Below, in pieces: positions 17,983 to 27,150 of a stretch of DNA of 64,000 bases. The notes under the pieces were generated by a model, which saw only the letters and a program-made list of their open reading frames with translations, had not been told where the DNA came from and searched no databases. The stretch spans positions 186,001 through 250,000 of the forward strand of contig JARLHA010000003.1 in the NCBI GenBank assembly GCA_031292485.1, read 5' to 3'. Each line of letters opens with the position of its first letter. Within the stretch, counting starts at the first letter, position 1. The translations under genes were made by a program, and so were the position numbers. The DNA comes from Mucilaginibacter sp. Its GTDB lineage: Bacteria; Bacteroidota; Bacteroidia; Sphingobacteriales; Sphingobacteriaceae.

Positions 17983-18951
17983 ATGCGCTTTACTGTTTTT
18001 TGCTGCTTATTTTCTTTATTTTGCTGTTTTGGCGCCAATGCCCGGCAGGATAACGGCGCTGCAAAGGATCAAAATGTATTAAAACCTGTTGACCCCAATA
18101 CAGTGCACCCTTTTCTTCCTGATTCTGTTGTTAAGGCAAATAAGCAAAAGCAAATTCAGGATTCCATCGCCTTTGCCTACCTCATCCCCGACTCCCTGCG
18201 AAGCAATCACGTAATGGATAGCATCCGCGCAAATAATTTATATAAAATGCTTTCAGGTCCTTCAGCTCATTTAAAAAAAAGAGAATTTGAACAGAGCGGT
18301 TTCCTGAGAAACTCCCGCGATCCGTGGATTATTGCGGTAGTGCTGGCCTTATTGGTATTTACCGGTTTACTAAATGCATTTCTCGGCAACGATATAAAAA
18401 ATGTGTTACAATCTTTTTATAACAACCAGGCAATTTCCCAAACCGACAAAGAAGGGGGCCTGATCAATTCATGGGCTTTTGTTGGTTTGTTTATCTTATT
18501 CAGTTTGTCGCTTGGTCTAATTTTGTACCAGCTGACACAATATTATAATATTTCATATAGGTTGGGCGGATTTGCACTTTTCATTTCATTTTCAGCAATA
18601 ATCAGCTTATTAATGGCATTTAAATTTATTATATTAAAATTTATCGGATTTATTTTCCAAATAGATACGCTTGTCAGCGAATATATAACCGTATTGAACT
18701 TAACTTATTTCACGATGGCATTTGTTTTGCTAAGTGTTGCCATATGTTTTAGTTTGCTCGCCAGCAGGTTTATTCCACTTTTGTTGAATTTTACCCTGGC
18801 TTTTACAGTGTTAATATTTTCATGGCAATACCTCCGTAACAGCATGAATATCATTTCCGATTTTAGATTTCACAAATTTTATTTATTTGTCTATCTTTGT
18901 GCCCTCGAAATTTGCCCCGTTTTAATAATAATTAAAGCACTTAATATATAA
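17983..18951 (+). CDS. DUF4271 multi-pass membrane protein
   Basis: The 322-residue protein has a signal-like N-terminus (MRFTVFCCLFSLFCCFGANA), a charged periplasmic-type stretch to about residue 110, then about seven hydrophobic segments (PWIIAVVLALLVFTGLLNA, WAFVGLFILFSLSLGLILY, FALFISFSAIISLLMAF and others). The overall form matches the Bacteroidota DUF4271 family, which is typically found directly before a uroporphyrinogen-III synthase gene, as here (20-bp gap). Its function is not established. The position just upstream of the gldKLMN region is suggestive of a link to the secretion/gliding apparatus, but that is only inference. Confidence 0.8.
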   Translation: MRFTVFCCLFSLFCCFGANARQDNGAAKDQNVLKPVDPNTVHPFLPDSVVKANKQKQIQDSIAFAYLIPDSLRSNHVMDSIRANNLYKMLSGPSAHLKKREFEQSGFLRNSRDPWIIAVVLALLVFTGLLNAFLGNDIKNVLQSFYNNQAISQTDKEGGLINSWAFVGLFILFSLSLGLILYQLTQYYNISYRLGGFALFISFSAIISLLMAFKFIILKFIGFIFQIDTLVSEYITVLNLTYFTMAFVLLSVAICFSLLASRFIPLLLNFTLAFTVLIFSWQYLRNSMNIISDFRFHKFYLFVYLCALEICPVLIIIKALNI

Positions 18952-18971
18952 CTTTTAGCAGTTTACACGAA

Positions 18972-19736
18972 TTGAATTTGGAAGATAGAAAGAAAAAGGT
19001 TAAGAGCATTTTGGTTACACTGCCTAAACCTGAGAATGATAAAAATCCATACGCCGAGCTTGCTAAAAAGCTTAACCTGAAAATTGATTTCAGATCATTT
19101 ATTCACGTTGAAGGTGTTCCGGCAAAAGATTTCCGCAAGGAAAAAATCAACCTTGCCGATTTTAGCGCTGTGATATTTACCAGCCGTAACTCTGCTGATC
19201 ATTTTTTTAGGATCTGTGAAGAAATGCGTTTCGAGGTGCCGGTTGAGATGAAGTATTTCTGCCTTTCTGAAACCATCGCCCTCTACCTTCAAAAATACAT
19301 CCAGTACCGCAAAAGGAAAATATTTTTTGGCAAACAAACAGCATCAGACCTGGCCGAAGTCCTGAAGAAACACTCCGGCGAGAAATTTTTGTATCCCTGC
19401 TCCGATGTAGCGGCAGAAGAAACCCAAAAATTCCTGCTCGAAAACGGTTATAATTTCACCCCTGCGGTTCTTTTCCGTACGGTTTGCAGTGATCTTTCTG
19501 ACCTTGCAGAAGTATTTTATGATGTGATTGCTTTCTTTAGCCCATCCAGTATCCAATCGCTGTACAAGAACTTCCCCGATTTTAAGCAAAATAATACCCG
19601 GATCGCTGCGTTTGGAGCAACCACACACAAAGCAGTGCTCGAAGCCGGTTTGATACTGGATATTCCGGCGCCAACCCCTGTTGCCCCATCAATGACCATG
19701 GCCATTGAGCAATATTGCAAAATTGTGAATAAATAA
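18972..19736 (+). CDS. hemD: Uroporphyrinogen-III synthase family protein
   Basis: The 254-residue protein starts at a TTG codon 20 bp after the DUF4271 stop; no ATG fits better. HemD family features are visible: ILVTLPKPENDKNPYAELA at the N-terminus, FSAVIFTSRNSADHFF near 60-75, a central hinge (IQYRKRKIFFGKQTASDLAEVL), and YDVIAFFSPSSIQSL with RIAAFGATTHKAVLEAG in the second domain. HemD cyclises hydroxymethylbilane to uroporphyrinogen III in tetrapyrrole synthesis. Genes of this form are found next to DUF4271 and T9SS genes in Bacteroidota, and they diverge from classical HemD, so the enzymatic role is likely rather than certain. TATCTTTG at 18892-18899, inside the upstream gene, could be an internal promoter. 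Confidence 0.8.
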   Translation: MNLEDRKKKVKSILVTLPKPENDKNPYAELAKKLNLKIDFRSFIHVEGVPAKDFRKEKINLADFSAVIFTSRNSADHFFRICEEMRFEVPVEMKYFCLSETIALYLQKYIQYRKRKIFFGKQTASDLAEVLKKHSGEKFLYPCSDVAAEETQKFLLENGYNFTPAVLFRTVCSDLSDLAEVFYDVIAFFSPSSIQSLYKNFPDFKQNNTRIAAFGATTHKAVLEAGLILDIPAPTPVAPSMTMAIEQYCKIVNK

Positions 19737-20149
19737 TCACCTGTGATACAGTTGTTTTAAACAACTACGACATATTTATACCATGACATTTCTTTGAAAA
19801 ACGGATCGTTGATGATGGAAACGATCTATACCGCCCACCTTTATCACCAGGCAGCGCTAAACAATCCAGTTGCTGAAATGGTTGTTAAAAAGAAAGAAAA
19901 ATATAATTTAGGGAATGAGTTTGCAACTATTTTTACCAATGGCTCGTATAAATGGAAACAATTTAGCATAATTGTAATCGATAATCAGATATAAATTATG
20001 CCATTATTAGCTAAGAGTTTATATTAGTTCAGCAAAAATTAATGTAGATTTGACTAAATAGTATGTTTTTTATAATTAGGTGGATCAAATTTAATATATT
20101 CGGGGGTCACATTGTGTTATATTTATATAACTGATTTTTGATTTTAAAA
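19737..20149. other. Gap between hemD and gldK
   Basis: This 413-bp region contains one short unassigned frame (19812-19994) and should contain the gldK promoter in its AT-rich right half. No terminator or RNA gene was recognised. Confidence 0.5.
19812..19994 (+). CDS. Doubtful small open reading frame
   Basis: This 60-residue frame starts MMETIYTAHLYHQAALNNP, continues with a Lys-rich segment (EMVVKKKEKYNL) and ends FSIIVIDNQI. Codon composition before position 19930 looks protein-like. There is no recognisable domain, signal peptide or ribosome binding site. It may be a small hypothetical gene or a remnant. Confidence 0.2.
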   Translation: MMETIYTAHLYHQAALNNPVAEMVVKKKEKYNLGNEFATIFTNGSYKWKQFSIIVIDNQI

Positions 20150-21463
20150 ATGAAGCAAATTTACTTTTTAATTGCAGTTTTGGCTGTTGGAATATTAAGC
20201 GGCTGTAGCAAAGGCGGAGACAGGGGTGAGTTAACCGGAGTCCCGCAACGTTCATTCAGAGCCGAGGTGCCGTTGGGTATGGTATATATACCGGGAGGTT
20301 CGTTCCTGATGGGGCAAACAGATCAGGATGTTACTTTCTCCCAGATCGCCCAAACCAAACAAGTTACCGAACCTCCATTTTTTATGGACCAAACTGAGAT
20401 CAGTAACAGCCAATACCGCCAATTTGTAAACTGGGTTCGCGATTCAGTCGCTATCACCAACTATCTTAACGACGATAAATATTACCTGAAGCCTCAAAAA
20501 GGCGAAGTTTCCAATGGAAAAAAATACATCAACTGGGCCTATGTAAAACGGTATCCGGTAATGAGCACCCGCAAAGGCGCCGGTTCTGCTGCCGCCGCTG
20601 CTAAACTGCAGGGGATGTATTACCAGGGTGATGACAGGCTTTTTGACCGCAACGAACTTGACGTCCGCCTTTTAAAATATAATTATGCCCAGATGGTATT
20701 ACGCGACGCGGCAAATTACAAGGACGACAAAACCAAAAAACGTTCCGATTTCATTTTCCGCGATACTGTACCCGTTTACCCGGATACACTTGTTTGGTTG
20801 AGTGACTTTTCGTACGCCGCGAACGAACCAATGACTGAAAGCTATTTTTCGCACCCTGCTTACCGTAACTACCCTGTAGTGGGCGTAACGTGGCGCCAGG
20901 CTGAAGCTTTTACTGTTTGGCGCACACGCTATAACGAAGCTTATAAAGACTCAAGGCATATACCGCACCGTGCACCTTATGACCTGCCTACTGAAGGCGA
21001 ATTTGAGTACGCGGCACGTGGCGGCAGAGTTGGTACAGATTATCCATGGGGTGGCCCTTACATCAAAAATGCAAAAGGCTGCCTGCTGGCAAACTTTAAA
21101 CCCGGCCGTGGTAACTATACCGATGATGGCGGCGCTTATACTGTAAGTGTAAAATCTTATTTCCCGAACGATTACGGTTTATATAACATGGCCGGCAACG
21201 TAGCCGAATGGACATTATCGGCCTTTGATGAATCCGCTTCGACATTTGTACATGACCTTGCACCAACTTTTAACTACCACGCCAAACCAAATGATGCACC
21301 TGTGTTAAAACGCAAAGTTGTACGTGGCGGATCATGGAAAGACGTTGGTTTCTTCCTTCAAAATTCTACCCGTACTTTTGAATACCAGGATACTGCAAAA
21401 TCATATATTGGCTTCCGCTGTGTAACGCACTACCTGGGCCGTGATATTAAAGATAAACGCTAA
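20150..21463 (+). CDS. gldK: Gliding motility / T9SS lipoprotein GldK
   Basis: The start at 20150 gives a lipoprotein signal, MKQIYFLIAVLAVGILSGC (Cys19), and a 437-residue protein. The rest is a formylglycine-generating-enzyme-like (FGE-sulfatase) fold: MVYIPGGSFLMGQTDQD near 45, PPFFMDQTEISNSQYRQFVNW, PVVGVTWRQAEAFTVWRTRY, YDLPTEGEFEYAARGG, YGLYNMAGNVAEWT, VVRGGSWKD and YIGFRCVTHY. GldK (PorK) forms a ring with GldN beneath the outer membrane around the type IX secretion machinery. It is not an active FGE enzyme. It is the first gene of gldKLMN, all on the plus strand with gaps of 6-46 bp. Confidence 0.97.
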   Translation: MKQIYFLIAVLAVGILSGCSKGGDRGELTGVPQRSFRAEVPLGMVYIPGGSFLMGQTDQDVTFSQIAQTKQVTEPPFFMDQTEISNSQYRQFVNWVRDSVAITNYLNDDKYYLKPQKGEVSNGKKYINWAYVKRYPVMSTRKGAGSAAAAAKLQGMYYQGDDRLFDRNELDVRLLKYNYAQMVLRDAANYKDDKTKKRSDFIFRDTVPVYPDTLVWLSDFSYAANEPMTESYFSHPAYRNYPVVGVTWRQAEAFTVWRTRYNEAYKDSRHIPHRAPYDLPTEGEFEYAARGGRVGTDYPWGGPYIKNAKGCLLANFKPGRGNYTDDGGAYTVSVKSYFPNDYGLYNMAGNVAEWTLSAFDESASTFVHDLAPTFNYHAKPNDAPVLKRKVVRGGSWKDVGFFLQNSTRTFEYQDTAKSYIGFRCVTHYLGRDIKDKR

Positions 21464-21509
21464 AAAATAATTTAAACAATACAAAAATTAAACCCTTTTA
21501 AAAACTACT

Positions 21510-22322
21510 ATGACCGGGAAGAGAGAACCATACGGAATTAATAATATTGTATCATGGGGTGCAACAATTGTTATTATAGGCTTATTATTCAAAATTCAGC
21601 ATTGGCAGTATGCTACAGTTTTTATAACCCTGGGGTTAGGAACTGAGGCGGTGTTGTTTTTCTTGCTGGGCTTTCAAAGAGACGTGAAAGAAATTGACTG
21701 GACCCGCGCTTACCCCGAACTGGATTACGATTATGACGGCGAGTTGCCAAAAACAGCGGCCAAGAAATTAACAGGAGGAGGCGATAGTTTTTCAAATACG
21801 GCAGCGCTTGACCAGATGCTGTCAGAAGCAAAGATCGGCCCTGAACTGATCGGAAGCCTTGCCAGCGGTTTAAGGACTTTTGGTGATAAAGTGAACTCCA
21901 TTTCGCGCGTTACTGATGCAGGCGATGCAACGATTGCTTTTACAGCTAAAGTTAAAGAAGCCACCGCCAGTTACGAGAAACTTGGTAGCTCTTTTGCCAA
22001 GGCATCCGGCAACCTTGATGAAATTGCCAGCACCAGCCTCGATTCAAAATCATACCATGACCAGGTAAACAAGATGGCTAAAAACTTAACGGCTTTAAAC
22101 GCTGTATATGAGCTGGAATTGCAGGATTCGAGCAATCACCTTAAATCAATGAATAAATTTTACCAGGATATGTCAACCACGGTTAAAAACTTCAATGATT
22201 CGGCAAACGATGCCAAATTGTTTAAGGATGAAGTTAACCGTTTGGCTAAAAACCTGGCGACACTAAACTCGATATACGGTAACATGCTTTCGGCAATGAA
22301 CCAGCCACGCGTTAATAGCTAA
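21510..22322 (+). CDS. gldL: Gliding motility / T9SS inner membrane protein GldL
   Basis: The 270-residue protein has two N-terminal TM helices (about 9-28 and 34-53: NIVSWGATIVIIGLLFKIQH and YATVFITLGLGTEAVLFFLLG), followed by FQRDVKEIDWTRAYPELD, which is highly typical of the family. The rest is a long coiled-coil cytoplasmic tail with two related segments (HDQVNKMAKNLTALNAVYE and FKDEVNRLAKNLATLNSIYG). GldL with GldM forms the proton-driven motor that powers T9SS and gliding. A Lys in TM1 (LLFKIQHW) and a Glu in TM2 (GTEAVLFF) are in place. Confidence 0.97.
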   Translation: MTGKREPYGINNIVSWGATIVIIGLLFKIQHWQYATVFITLGLGTEAVLFFLLGFQRDVKEIDWTRAYPELDYDYDGELPKTAAKKLTGGGDSFSNTAALDQMLSEAKIGPELIGSLASGLRTFGDKVNSISRVTDAGDATIAFTAKVKEATASYEKLGSSFAKASGNLDEIASTSLDSKSYHDQVNKMAKNLTALNAVYELELQDSSNHLKSMNKFYQDMSTTVKNFNDSANDAKLFKDEVNRLAKNLATLNSIYGNMLSAMNQPRVNS

Positions 22323-22360
22323 CCAGTTTTGATCATTAGAAACATTAATATTTAAGACAC

Positions 22361-23890
22361 ATGGCTGGAGGTAAGCAAACCCCAAGACAACGAATGATTG
22401 GTATCATGTACCTGGTGCTTTTGGGCCTCATCGCCCTCAACGTACCGGATAGCTTATTGGATGCCTTTAAAAATATAACACAAAGTTTGGATAAATCGAA
22501 AGAGAACGTAACTAAAGGAATAGATGACACCTATTCAACTTTTGAAGCTACTAAACTTAAAGAGCAACATGACAGAGCTTTCCCAATCTATCAGCGAGCG
22601 AAAAAAGCAAGCGAAATCGCTAAAGCATTAAATGACTATGTACAATCTTTACGCGAACAATTGGTAGCAGAAGGTGGCGGGATAAATCCGGTTATAAACG
22701 ACGTTGATGCAAGAGACAATCTTGATATTTCGCCCCGTATTATGATCACTAACAAAAAAGCGGATGAACTCAAGGATAAAATAAATGACACACGGCAGCA
22801 ATTGCTTAATTTATTAACGCCAAAGGAGCAGGAGGGAATAAGCTTTTCGTTAAATGCAGTTGATCCACCTCCAAGTTTAGGTGTAAGCAAAAACTGGCAG
22901 GACGCTTATTTCGGTGACGGTATCCCTTTAGGAGCTACATTGACCACTTTAGCCAAAATTCAGACCGATACCAAAAATGCGGAGAATGAAGTAGTAAAAA
23001 AGATTCTGGGAAGAATGGACCAGGCGGTAGTTACACTTGATAAATTTCAGGGCGTAGCGGTTGCTCCTACCAGTTATATTATTGCCGGGCAGCCTTATAC
23101 AGCAGATATCTTTTTGACTGCGTATGATTCAAAGGCAAATCCTACTATTACAATTAATGGTTCACCCGTGCAAGCAATTGATGGTAAAGGTAAATACACC
23201 ATCAACACTTCATCCGAAGGAGTTTTTACTTATAGCGGCGACATCGCTGTAAAAGGCCCGGACGGAGTTAAACACTATCCACTTCCTACTCAAACCTACC
23301 AGGTCGCCCGCCCTTCAGCCGTGGTGTCCCCGGATAAAATGAATGTATTGTATATTGGCTTACCGAATCCAATGTCAGTATCTGCTCCGGGAATTCCAAA
23401 AGAAGCACTGCGGTTAAGCATGACCGGTGGAAGCATCAATGGTTCAAACGGACATTATATTGCCACCGTTTCTTCTATTGGTGAGGCCAGAATTAACGTT
23501 TCAGGTGAAATTACTAAAGGTAAAGTTTCCCAGTTAGGTACTAGTATTTTCCGTGTAAAACGTATCCCTGATCCAAAAGCACAATTTGCAGGCAAAAGCG
23601 GTGGCAACACCAGCGCGGCCAATATCAGGGCACAGGACAGGTTGTTTGCCAGGCTTGATAACTTTGAGTTTGATGCCAAATTTAACGTTACCCGCTTTAC
23701 ACTGATGATTGCAAAACCAAGGCAGGACGTGATCAGTTTATCAGCAACCGGCAGCGAACTAACCAGCGCCATGAAATCATTTATGAATAACGTTACGCCG
23801 GGTACAACGGTTGTATTTAAAGATATAATTGCCGTAGGGCCTGATGGAAGTCAGCGCGGCCTTGACCCTATTGTGTTGAGTGCAAATTAA
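22361..23890 (+). CDS. gldM: Gliding motility / T9SS motor protein GldM
   Basis: The 509-residue protein begins MAGGKQTPRQRMIGIMYLVL, the invariant GldM start, with a single TM helix (about 13-31, IMYLVLLGLIALNVPDSLLD). The large periplasmic part consists of helical and Ig-like domains D1-D4. Typical pieces are IDDTYSTFEATKLKEQ, AYTADIFLTAYDS-like segments, and the C-terminal IRAQDRLFARLDNFEFDAKF and RGLDPIVLSAN. GldM dimers span the periplasm from GldL to the GldK/N ring and transmit rotation. It is 38 bp after gldL and 6 bp before gldN. Confidence 0.97.
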   Translation: MAGGKQTPRQRMIGIMYLVLLGLIALNVPDSLLDAFKNITQSLDKSKENVTKGIDDTYSTFEATKLKEQHDRAFPIYQRAKKASEIAKALNDYVQSLREQLVAEGGGINPVINDVDARDNLDISPRIMITNKKADELKDKINDTRQQLLNLLTPKEQEGISFSLNAVDPPPSLGVSKNWQDAYFGDGIPLGATLTTLAKIQTDTKNAENEVVKKILGRMDQAVVTLDKFQGVAVAPTSYIIAGQPYTADIFLTAYDSKANPTITINGSPVQAIDGKGKYTINTSSEGVFTYSGDIAVKGPDGVKHYPLPTQTYQVARPSAVVSPDKMNVLYIGLPNPMSVSAPGIPKEALRLSMTGGSINGSNGHYIATVSSIGEARINVSGEITKGKVSQLGTSIFRVKRIPDPKAQFAGKSGGNTSAANIRAQDRLFARLDNFEFDAKFNVTRFTLMIAKPRQDVISLSATGSELTSAMKSFMNNVTPGTTVVFKDIIAVGPDGSQRGLDPIVLSAN

Positions 23891-23896
23891 AATGTT

Positions 23897-24868
23897 ATGA
23901 AAAGGAAAATTTTAATCATTGTATTGTGCCTTGCAACTGTAGCATCCTATGCACAAAGTAGTAAAAAGAGGAGAAAACCAAAGCCTAAAACAACTACCCA
24001 GCAGCAGGTTAAAAAACCCGATACCACCAGCATGGCCCAAAGCGCCAGGCCAGGCGCTGATACCAGTAAAAGGTTGGCAGGCAAACCCGGCAAGCATTTT
24101 GACAGGCCCCTGGATGGTTACTACAAAAAGAGCAACATATTAAATGCTAAAGTAACTCCTTATCCAAACCTGCGAGAATCGGATGTAGCTTTTGCAAAAC
24201 GTGTTTGGCGCGAGATTGATACCCGCGAAAAAATGAACGCTTATCTTGCCTCTCCGAAACAAAGGCTGATAGATGTTATTATGAATGCCGTTGCAGCGGG
24301 TGAATTAACCGCTTACAGCGCCGTTCCTGATAAGGACAATGATCCGGATGGTGATAGCTTTTATGCGCCGCTTAGCCCTGATAAAGCAAGAAATGCCATG
24401 GCCGACAGCGTGCCGGTTGATAAATTTGACAAGGACGGGAACAAGATAGGTACGATAATGAAAGCCGGTGAAGTAAACCCGGATAGCGTGGTTAAATTCA
24501 GGATAAAGGAAGACTGGGTTTTTGACAGGCAGCGTTCCATATTTGAACCACGGATCATAGGGCTTGCACCGATGATTAAAGTAAAAGTTGGGAATACCGA
24601 AGACTACCAACCAGCATTCTGGTTGTATTTTCCGGATGCGAGGCCAATATTTGCTGTTAAAGAAGTTGTCAGCAAAAACAGCGATAACACCGGCTTAAGT
24701 TTTGACGATATTTTTATGAAAAGGATCTTTACCAGCTATATCGTAAAAGAATCAAACGATAAAGATGAACGTATCAAAGATTACGCTACGGGTATCGACA
24801 AGCTTTACGAGTCTGAACGGATCAAAAAATCCCTGCAGGACTGGGAGTTGAATTTGTGGTCGTATTAG
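23897..24868 (+). CDS. gldN: Gliding motility / T9SS periplasmic protein GldN
   Basis: The 323-residue protein has a Sec signal peptide (MKRKILIIVLCLATVASYAQ) and a basic, low-complexity linker (SSKKRRKPKPKTTTQQ). The conserved GldN/PorN domain follows: RPLDGYYKKSNILNAKVTPY, SDVAFAKRVWREIDTREKMN, VVKFRIKEDWVFDRQRS, RIIGLAPMIKV, FWLYFPDARP and ESERIKKSLQDWELNLWSY at the C-terminus. GldN forms the periplasmic ring with GldK. It is the last gene of the operon; a terminator lies 50 bp downstream. Confidence 0.96.
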   Translation: MKRKILIIVLCLATVASYAQSSKKRRKPKPKTTTQQQVKKPDTTSMAQSARPGADTSKRLAGKPGKHFDRPLDGYYKKSNILNAKVTPYPNLRESDVAFAKRVWREIDTREKMNAYLASPKQRLIDVIMNAVAAGELTAYSAVPDKDNDPDGDSFYAPLSPDKARNAMADSVPVDKFDKDGNKIGTIMKAGEVNPDSVVKFRIKEDWVFDRQRSIFEPRIIGLAPMIKVKVGNTEDYQPAFWLYFPDARPIFAVKEVVSKNSDNTGLSFDDIFMKRIFTSYIVKESNDKDERIKDYATGIDKLYESERIKKSLQDWELNLWSY

Positions 24869-24870
24869 TG

Positions 24871-24908
24871 AAGACCGAAAGTCGGGAAAGTCAGTAAAGT
24901 CCGAAAGA
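24871..24908. repeat. Short-period degenerate tandem repeat after gldN
   Basis: Four units with period 8-9 (AAGACCG, AAAGTCGGG, AAAGTCAGT, AAAGTCCG) run directly from the gldN stop to its terminator. It belongs to the class of short-period intergenic repeats seen at several places in the window. Confidence 0.5.
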
Positions 24909-24917
24909 AAAATATTT

Positions 24918-24955
24918 AATGCCTTGATGATTGATTTCATTGAGGCATTTTTGTT
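24918..24955 (+). terminator. Rho-independent terminator of gldKLMN
   Basis: AATGCCT and ATG at 24918-24929 pair with CAT and AGGCATT at 24938-24949, with a 2-nt mismatch in the stem, followed by TTTTTGTT. It lies 50 bp after gldN on the plus strand. Confidence 0.75.
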
Positions 24956-24979
24956 CCACTGTCAAACAAAATCTCGCGC

Positions 24980-25128
24980 CGCTCATTGCGAGGAACGAAG
25001 CAATCTCTACAACAGACAGTCCTTAACATACCATTTATGAGTGTCCGGCGTGCGGCTGATAGGTCACCCTGAGATTTTGGTGCGGGGATTAGCGCGGGTA
25101 AAGATTGCTTCGTTCCTCGCAATGAGCG
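24980..25128. repeat. REP-like inverted repeat pair downstream of uvrC
   Basis: A 27-bp sequence at 24980-25006 (core CATTGCGAGGAACGAAGC) recurs as an exact inverted copy at 25102-25128. The 95 bp between them hold no gene. A related pair with the same core lies at 27009-27093, on the other side of uvrC. Such palindromic intergenic elements are common in Bacteroidota chromosomes. Confidence 0.75.
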
Positions 25129-25138
25129 ATTGGTAAGG

Positions 25139-26938
25139 TCACTCCCCGCCAAAATACTTCAGGATCGCTTTTGCCTGTTTGGTATTCACTACCTCCATCA
25201 AAACTTCCTCCGTCGCTTCGCGTACCTTTTTTACTGATTTAAAATATTTCAACAATTTTTCCGCAGTGGTTTTGCCTATACCTTCAATAAGTTCAAGTTC
25301 GGTAACCAGTGTGCCTTTATCCCGCTTCTTACGGTGAAAAGTTATGCCAAAACGGTGTGCCTCGTCTCTCAAATGCTGGATAACTTTTAAGGTTTCCGAT
25401 TTTTTATCCAGGTATAAAGGATACTGGTCTCCCGGGTAATACAGTTCCTCCAATCGCTTGGCAATACCTATAATGGTAACCTGTTTTTCAATACCAAGTA
25501 ATTTAAGGCTCCTCATTGCCGATGAAAGCTGCCCCTTGCCGCCGTCAATTACGATCAGTTGCGGCAGTTCTCCGCCTTCATCCAGCATGCGCCTGTAGCG
25601 CCGGTGAACAGCCTCTTCCATCGTAGCAAAGTCATCAGGACCTTCCACCGTTTTTACATTAAAATGCCGGTAATCTTTTTTGGATGGTTTACCATCCTTA
25701 AATACCACAATAGCCGAAACCGGGTATTTACCCTGGAAGTTGGAGTTATCAAAACACTCGATGTGCCGCGGCAGGGTATTCATCCGCAGGTCCTTCATCA
25801 TTTGCGTAAGCAGCCTGTCGGTTCTCACTTCGGGATTCAGTTTTTCGTATTGATCGATCTTCTCTTTCCTGAAAAATCGCACATTTTTCTCCGAAAGGTC
25901 AAGCAGTTTTCTCTTTTCACCCAGCTTTGGAACCGTAAATTTTAATGACTGGTCCTCAACGTCTATATCAAAAGGAACGATGATCTCTTTTGAATGGCTT
26001 TCGTACCGGGTCCTGAACTCCGATATAGCCAGCTCCAGCAACTCCTCATCACTTTCATCCAGCCGCTTTTTCAGCTCGATGGTCTGGGTTTGGATGATGG
26101 TGCCATTCATCACCTTTAAATAGTTCACAAAGGCATATTTTTCGTCGGACGCGATGCTGAATACATCCACATCGGTAATAGATGAGTTAACCACTGTTGA
26201 TTTGCTCTGGTAGTTCTCCAGCAGCTCAAATTTTCTTTTTAAGCGATGGGCGTATTCAAAATTCATATCGGCAACTGCCTGCTCCATATCACTTTTCAGG
26301 TTACGCAACACACCGCCGATCTTCCCGGTTAAAATGTCTTTAATTTCATTAATGCTATGGTCGTAATCATCTTCCGTCTGGTAATCCTGGCAGGGGCCTT
26401 TACAGTTGCCCAGCTGGTATTCAAGGCAAACCTTAAACTTGCCTTTTTGAATATTTTCCTTGTTAAGCGCCAGGTTACAGGTGCGCAAAGGGTAGGTTTC
26501 TTTTATCAACCCTAAAATATTATGCATCATACTTACCGATGCATAAGGCCCCAGGTATTTTGATCCGTCGCGCACAATGCGGCGGGTCCAGAAAATGCGT
26601 GGATAATGCTCATTTTTAATAATAATCCAGGGATATGTTTTATCATCCTTCAGCATTACATTATACCGTGGCTGGTGCTTTTTTATCAGGCTATTCTCCA
26701 ACAGCCAGGCATCTACTTCCGTATCAACAATAGTAAAAGTAATATTGCGGATTTTGGATACCAATACCCGGGTTTTGGCATTTACATTATAATCCTTGTT
26801 AAAATAAGAGCCAACACGATTGCGCAGGTCCTTCGCCTTACCGATATAGATCAGTTCCTTCTCTTCGTCCCAAAACTGATAAATACCCGGTTTATGGGGG
26901 ATATTTTTTAACGCCTCTTTATAGTCGAATTTACTCAT
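25139..26938 (-). CDS. uvrC: Excinuclease ABC subunit C (UvrC)
   Basis: The 599-residue protein has normal length. It has an N-terminal GIY-YIG nuclease (GIYQFWDEEKELIYIGKA, residues 18-35), a Cys cluster (CNLALN, CLEYQLGNCKGPC), a UVR motif binding UvrB at about 205-240 (MEQAVADMNFEYAHRLKRK), an RNase H-like second nuclease (IECFDNSNFQGKYPVSA, LIVIDGGKGQL) and a helix-hairpin-helix pair at the C-terminus (LIEGIGKTTAEKLLKYF). It makes both incisions in nucleotide excision repair. It is flanked on both sides by REP-like inverted repeats, and an 8-nt tandem repeat sits directly before its start codon. Confidence 0.97.
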   Translation of the reverse strand: MSKFDYKEALKNIPHKPGIYQFWDEEKELIYIGKAKDLRNRVGSYFNKDYNVNAKTRVLVSKIRNITFTIVDTEVDAWLLENSLIKKHQPRYNVMLKDDKTYPWIIIKNEHYPRIFWTRRIVRDGSKYLGPYASVSMMHNILGLIKETYPLRTCNLALNKENIQKGKFKVCLEYQLGNCKGPCQDYQTEDDYDHSINEIKDILTGKIGGVLRNLKSDMEQAVADMNFEYAHRLKRKFELLENYQSKSTVVNSSITDVDVFSIASDEKYAFVNYLKVMNGTIIQTQTIELKKRLDESDEELLELAISEFRTRYESHSKEIIVPFDIDVEDQSLKFTVPKLGEKRKLLDLSEKNVRFFRKEKIDQYEKLNPEVRTDRLLTQMMKDLRMNTLPRHIECFDNSNFQGKYPVSAIVVFKDGKPSKKDYRHFNVKTVEGPDDFATMEEAVHRRYRRMLDEGGELPQLIVIDGGKGQLSSAMRSLKLLGIEKQVTIIGIAKRLEELYYPGDQYPLYLDKKSETLKVIQHLRDEAHRFGITFHRKKRDKGTLVTELELIEGIGKTTAEKLLKYFKSVKKVREATEEVLMEVVNTKQAKAILKYFGGE

Positions 26939-26943
26939 TCCCG

Positions 26944-26994
26944 GTTAGTCATTGAGTCATTTATTCACATGGTCATTGGATTGGTTGGGCATTG
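26944..26994. repeat. 8-nt degenerate tandem repeat at the uvrC start
   Basis: Six consecutive 8-mers (GTTAGTCA, TTGAGTCA, TTTATTCA, CATGGTCA, TTGGATTG, GTTGGGCA) begin 6 bp upstream of the uvrC ATG (minus strand). The first four keep TCA at the end of each unit. Confidence 0.5.
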
Positions 26995-27008
26995 TATTAC
27001 CCCGCATT

Positions 27009-27093
27009 GTCATTGCGAGGCACGAAGCAATCGCGGACTGTGCATGACGGAAATGTTTAGTTCGCGATTGCCACGCTATCGCTCGCAATGACA
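27009..27093. repeat. REP-like inverted repeat upstream of uvrC
   Basis: TGTCATTGCGAG with CAATCGCG at 27009-27035 faces CGCGATTG with CTCGCAATGACA at 27064-27093, with a short non-matching centre in each arm. It shares the CATTGCGAGG/ACGAAGCAATC core with the pair at 24980-25128. Confidence 0.7.
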
Positions 27094-27150
27094 AGATTTC
27101 ATAAACCCGGCAACATTCTAACGTTCCAATTTTACAACCTTTCAACAAAA

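Noticed and set aside
19739..19770. Palindromic stretch after hemD (GTTGTTT/AAACAAC) considered as a terminator
   Set aside because: The arms leave a loop of one base and no U run follows.
24980..25128. The 27-bp inverted repeats considered as ends of an insertion sequence
   Set aside because: Only 95 bp lie between them, no transposase, and a related pair sits nearby; REP-like elements fit better.
25559..25945. 128-codon plus-strand frame opposite uvrC
   Set aside because: Antisense shadow of the conserved UvrC nuclease region.
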